DNA of 63,056 nucleotides from Anaeromyxobacter sp. PSR-1 (GTDB lineage: Bacteria; Myxococcota; Myxococcia; Myxococcales; Anaeromyxobacteraceae), in NCBI RefSeq assembly GCF_000964525.1, contig NZ_BAZG01000009.1, positions 1 through 63,056 on the forward strand. Reading direction: 5' to 3'. Made by a program: the position numbers and the translations under genes. The notes below the pieces were generated by a model. The model did no database searches. It saw only the letters and a program-made list of their open reading frames with translations, and was not told where the DNA came from. Shown here piece by piece: positions 60,357-63,056 of the stretch. The stretch's first letter is position 1; every line of letters begins with the position of its first letter.

Positions 60357-61553
60357 CTAGGCCCCGCGCGCCTTCCGCGCGGCGCGGGCGAAGCCCGGGG
60401 CGGCGCGCCGGATCACCTGCTCGTCCACGCAGAACGTGAGCCGGACGTAGCCCGGCATGCCGAAGCCGCGACCCGGCACGGCCAGGATGTTCTCCTCCAG
60501 CAGGAGCCGCACGAAGGCCTGATCGTCGCCGCCCGGCGCCTCCGGGAAGAAGTAGAACGCGCCCTCGGGCAGGTGGAACGCGATGCCGGCGCCGGTGAGC
60601 GCCTCGGCCATGGCGCGGCGGCGGCGATCGTAGACGGCGACGTCCACGCTCTCGTCCACCAGCGCCTCGACGAGCCGCTGCCCCACCACCGGCGCGTTCA
60701 CGAAGCCGAGCGTGCGGTTGGTGAGGGTGAGCGCGTCCACCAGCACCTGCGAGTCGGGCATGGCGGGGTTCACCAGCAGATAACCCACCCGCTCGCCGGC
60801 GAGCGACAGGCTCTTCGAGAACGAGCCCACCACCAGCGAGAACGGGGTGAGCGGCAGGATCGGCGCCACCTCCGCGCCGCCGTAGGCGAGCCGGCGGTAG
60901 GGCTCGTCGGAGACGAGGAACACCGGGCGCTCGCGGCCCTGGTTGACGCGCGAGAGCAGCGCGCCGAGCGCCCGCATCGTGGCGGCGTCGTAGATGCGGC
61001 CGGTGGGGTTGTTGGGCGAGTTGACGAGCACCACCCGCGCGCGCGGGCCGATGGCGGCCTCCAGCGCGGCGAGGTCGGGGGTGAAGTCCGGCACCTTCGA
61101 CGGCACCGCCCGGAGCACGCCGCCGAAGTGGCCGGCGTACGCGCCGTACTCCACGAAGTACGGCGCGAAGCACAGCACCTCGTCGCCCGGCTCCAGCACC
61201 GCGCGGAAGAACGTGACCAGCCCGCCGGCGGCGCCGCAGGTGAGCACGAGGTGCCGCGCCTCGACCGGCGCCTGCTGCTCGGCGGCGAGGCGGCGCGCCA
61301 GCGCCACGCGGACCGAGGGCAGCCCGGCGTTCGGGCAGTAGCCGAGCCCCATGGGCGCGGTGATCTGCTCGGCGAGGCCGCGCAGCGCGGCGGCGGCGGC
61401 GGGGGGCGGCGGGACGTCCGGGTTCCCCAGGCTGAAGTCGAACACGTTGTCGGCGCCGATGCGCTGCTTCAGCTCGAGGCCGGCGTCGAACATGCGCCGG
61501 ATCCAGGAGGCGCCCTCCATCTCGCTGCGGATCTGCCGGGTGACCACGTCCAT
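60357..61553 (-). CDS. Class I/II aminotransferase (aspartate-type)
   Basis: A 398-residue PLP enzyme: FDFSLGNPDVPPP, LTCGAAGGLV, NSPNNPTGRIY, VSDEPYRRLAY and the PLP-lysine segment VGSFSKSLSLAGERVGYL, with C-terminal GYVRLTFCVDE for the carboxylate-binding Arg. Subgroup resembles AspC-like or MalY-type enzymes. GGAGGCGGCAC precedes the ATG, and a TAGAAC -10-like hexamer lies upstream. It stands alone downstream of an unrelated DUF5996 gene. Confidence 0.93.
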   Translation of the reverse strand: MDVVTRQIRSEMEGASWIRRMFDAGLELKQRIGADNVFDFSLGNPDVPPPPAAAAALRGLAEQITAPMGLGYCPNAGLPSVRVALARRLAAEQQAPVEARHLVLTCGAAGGLVTFFRAVLEPGDEVLCFAPYFVEYGAYAGHFGGVLRAVPSKVPDFTPDLAALEAAIGPRARVVLVNSPNNPTGRIYDAATMRALGALLSRVNQGRERPVFLVSDEPYRRLAYGGAEVAPILPLTPFSLVVGSFSKSLSLAGERVGYLLVNPAMPDSQVLVDALTLTNRTLGFVNAPVVGQRLVEALVDESVDVAVYDRRRRAMAEALTGAGIAFHLPEGAFYFFPEAPGGDDQAFVRLLLEENILAVPGRGFGMPGYVRLTFCVDEQVIRRAAPGFARAARKARGA

Positions 61554-61622
61554 GTGCCGCCTCCTTGCCGGGCCGTCCGTTCTACACCATCTGGTCCGGG
61601 CCCGCCGAGCCGGCGGGCGGGC

Positions 61623-62567
61623 TCACGGACCGGGCGCCGGGGCGCCGGCGGCCCGCTCCAGCGCGGCGCGATCCCAGCCGCCCAGGCTCGCGCCGGCGCG
61701 GTAGGCCGCCTCGCAGAACGCGCGGATCTCCGCGGCCGGATCCGGCGCGGCGCGGGCCGCCGCGTACGGGAGCAGGAACTCGCCCAGCCGCGCGTCGTAG
61801 CGCGCGCCCGCGACGCCCAGGTCCGCGTCGCGGAAGCCCGGCGGCTCCGGCGCCGCGTAGGCGTAGAGCACCGGCTCCTCCACGCGGGCCCCGGAGGCGG
61901 CCGCGCCGCCCGGCCAGAAGCCGAACGAGATCACCTCGTGCGAGTACGCCTCGCGCGTCACGGCGTCGGCGCCCGGCCGCTCCGGCGCGCGCCGCCCGGA
62001 GAAGCGCGTCGCCGCGAGGTCGAAGCTTCCCCAGAAGAAGTGCACCGGGCTCTGCTTGCCGAGGAACCCGTCGCAGAGCGACTCCAGCGCGGCCGCGCAG
62101 CGCCGGAGCACCTGCCAGAAGCGGTTCGCGGCCTCGGCGTCGTACGGCCGCGGCGCGTCGTCCCGGTCGAACGGGACCGGATCCGGCACCTCGCAGGGCA
62201 CCGGCGAGAGGCGGGCCCTCACGCCCAGCGCGCCGAGCAGCGCCCGGTACTCGTCGTAGAACGCGTGCACCGAGCGCGGCGCGAGCGGGACGGAGGCGGT
62301 GCGCCGATCGGTCCGCACCGCCAGCACGTGATCGACGAGATCGAGCTCGAGGTCGAGCCAGCCGTCGGGCGTGGCGATCGGGACCGGGCTGGCCAGGCCG
62401 CGGGCGGAGACGCGCAGCGCGGTGTGCCACCAGTGGTTCTGCGCGGGGGCGAGCGCCAGCAGCGTCTTGCCCATGATCTGGGTCCACATGTGCAGCGCGT
62501 GGCGGGTGCCGTCCCACGGGGCGAGCGGCAGGTCGGGCCAGGCGGCCGCGGCGGGAACTCGGGTCAT
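61623..62567 (-). CDS. DUF5996 family protein
   Basis: A 314-residue soluble protein: WPDLPLAPWDGTRHALHMWTQIMGKTLLALAPAQNHWWH at the start is the DUF5996 signature, with further conserved VHFFWGSFDLAATRFSGR and EVISFGFWPGG. Its several His, Trp and Asp residues hint at a metal or cofactor site, but no function is known. GGAGGCGCTCCG precedes the ATG. It is 69 bases before the aminotransferase start and may be co-transcribed. Confidence 0.85.
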   Translation of the reverse strand: MTRVPAAAAWPDLPLAPWDGTRHALHMWTQIMGKTLLALAPAQNHWWHTALRVSARGLASPVPIATPDGWLDLELDLVDHVLAVRTDRRTASVPLAPRSVHAFYDEYRALLGALGVRARLSPVPCEVPDPVPFDRDDAPRPYDAEAANRFWQVLRRCAAALESLCDGFLGKQSPVHFFWGSFDLAATRFSGRRAPERPGADAVTREAYSHEVISFGFWPGGAAASGARVEEPVLYAYAAPEPPGFRDADLGVAGARYDARLGEFLLPYAAARAAPDPAAEIRAFCEAAYRAGASLGGWDRAALERAAGAPAPGP

Positions 62568-62749
62568 CGGAGCGCCTCCGGCACGGACATGTGCGCCGGC
62601 GCGGCGGCGCGCCGGGCTCGCACGGGGGCGGCATCGCGGACGGGTGGACCCGCGCGGCAGGCGCCCCCACGGCGCGCGGCCGCCGGCTCGACAAGCCCCT
62701 CACCGATGGCAAAGTGGCCTGCGATCGTGACAGCCGCGAGGGACTCCGC

Positions 62750-63056
62750 ATGCAGGACGGGACGGGCGAGGCCGAAGGGCTCCTGGAGTGCGACCTGGTG
62801 ATGAAGGGCGGCATCACGAGCGGCGTGGTGTACCCGCTCGCGCTGGTGGAGCTGGCGCGCCGGTACCGCTTCCGCTCGGTGGGCGGCTCGTCCGCGGGCG
62901 CCATCGCGGCCGCGGCGGCGGTGGCGGCCGAGTACGGGCGGCAGACCGGCGCGACGGCGCCGGGGTCCGGCTTCGCCGGCCTGGCGGCGCTCCCCGCCAG
63001 CCTGGGCGAGCGGCTCCCCGGCGGCGGCTCGCGGCTGTCGTCGCTGTTCCAGCCGA
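62750..63056 (+). CDS. Patatin-like phospholipase, cut by the window end
   Basis: The first 102 codons of a patatin-family serine lipase. CDLVMKGGITSGVVYPLALVELA carries the oxyanion-hole GGxxxG. RSVGGSSAGAIAAAAAVAAEYG carries the nucleophile Ser in GxSxG (GSSAG). The Asp of the catalytic dyad would lie beyond the window. The start is ATG 62750, before the family N-terminus; no Shine-Dalgarno stands out. Likely an intracellular or secreted lipid acyl hydrolase. Confidence 0.9.
   Translation, partial: MQDGTGEAEGLLECDLVMKGGITSGVVYPLALVELARRYRFRSVGGSSAGAIAAAAAVAAEYGRQTGATAPGSGFAGLAALPASLGERLPGGGSRLSSLFQP

Overview
The window is about 74% G+C with dense, mostly non-overlapping genes, ATGA/GTGA start-stop overlaps and many two-component, LysR and ECF-sigma regulators. 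Gene content and style fit a myxobacterium, most likely Anaeromyxobacter or a close relative; this is inference from composition and gene families, because no rRNA or other marker is present. All identifications were made by reading; no database search was run.

Left third (1-17.5 kb) looks like core chromosome. It holds a WYL regulator, a YktB-like protein, a coiled-coil membrane protein, a histidine kinase/M16 peptidase pair, a hemerythrin behind an FNR-type palindrome, and a minus-strand operon dapF - degenerate REC-GAF-GGDEF - REC-DUF4388-pseudoGTPase - phzF-like. It ends with hutF, argE and a RapA-type Swi2/Snf2 ATPase. Several starts here have a -10-like hexamer 7-10 bases upstream and no Shine-Dalgarno, suggesting leaderless mRNAs.

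At 17.5 kb a tRNA-Val/tRNA-Asp pair is followed by a strong terminator. The 3' half of tRNA-Asp plus its terminator is repeated 6,362 bp downstream (93 bp perfect, about 196 bp in all). The segment between is visibly lower in G+C and is a genomic island. Its cargo is a three-gene ABC-3C-type conflict system (PD-(D/E)xK-like effector with C-terminal domain, middle component, DUF3732 ABC ATPase with a CxxC hook) and a facing gene that fuses a HEPN-like domain to a PD-(D/E)xK nuclease. The recombination module is reduced to a frameshifted excisionase-like helix-turn-helix fragment. An AAA ATPase and a Fic-domain scrap follow the right repeat.

The middle (25.6-53 kb) is an accessory stress/detoxification region. 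It contains two ECF-sigma operons, each with a recognisable promoter signature: GTAGGG-N16-CGTC between divergent units at 29.1 kb, and GTAACG-N18-AC(T/C) in front of four units at 32.3, 35.4, 35.9 and 38.8 kb (peroxiredoxin, the sigma factor itself, a Met/His-rich secreted protein, a secreted beta-propeller). It also holds four LysR regulators, a CGNR regulator and an AraC regulator. Most sit beside one oxidoreductase, hydrolase or transporter, often with a clear inverted-repeat operator between them. Two exported alpha/beta hydrolases are paralogous copies under different regulators.

The right end (53-63 kb) returns to core-like content: a CFI-box-like protein cluster, an outer-membrane MetA-type protein, an esterase, a complete biotin ECF transporter operon (bioY-bioM-bioN), a soluble histidine kinase, OmpW, a class I aminotransferase, a DUF5996 protein, and a patatin-like phospholipase cut by the window end.
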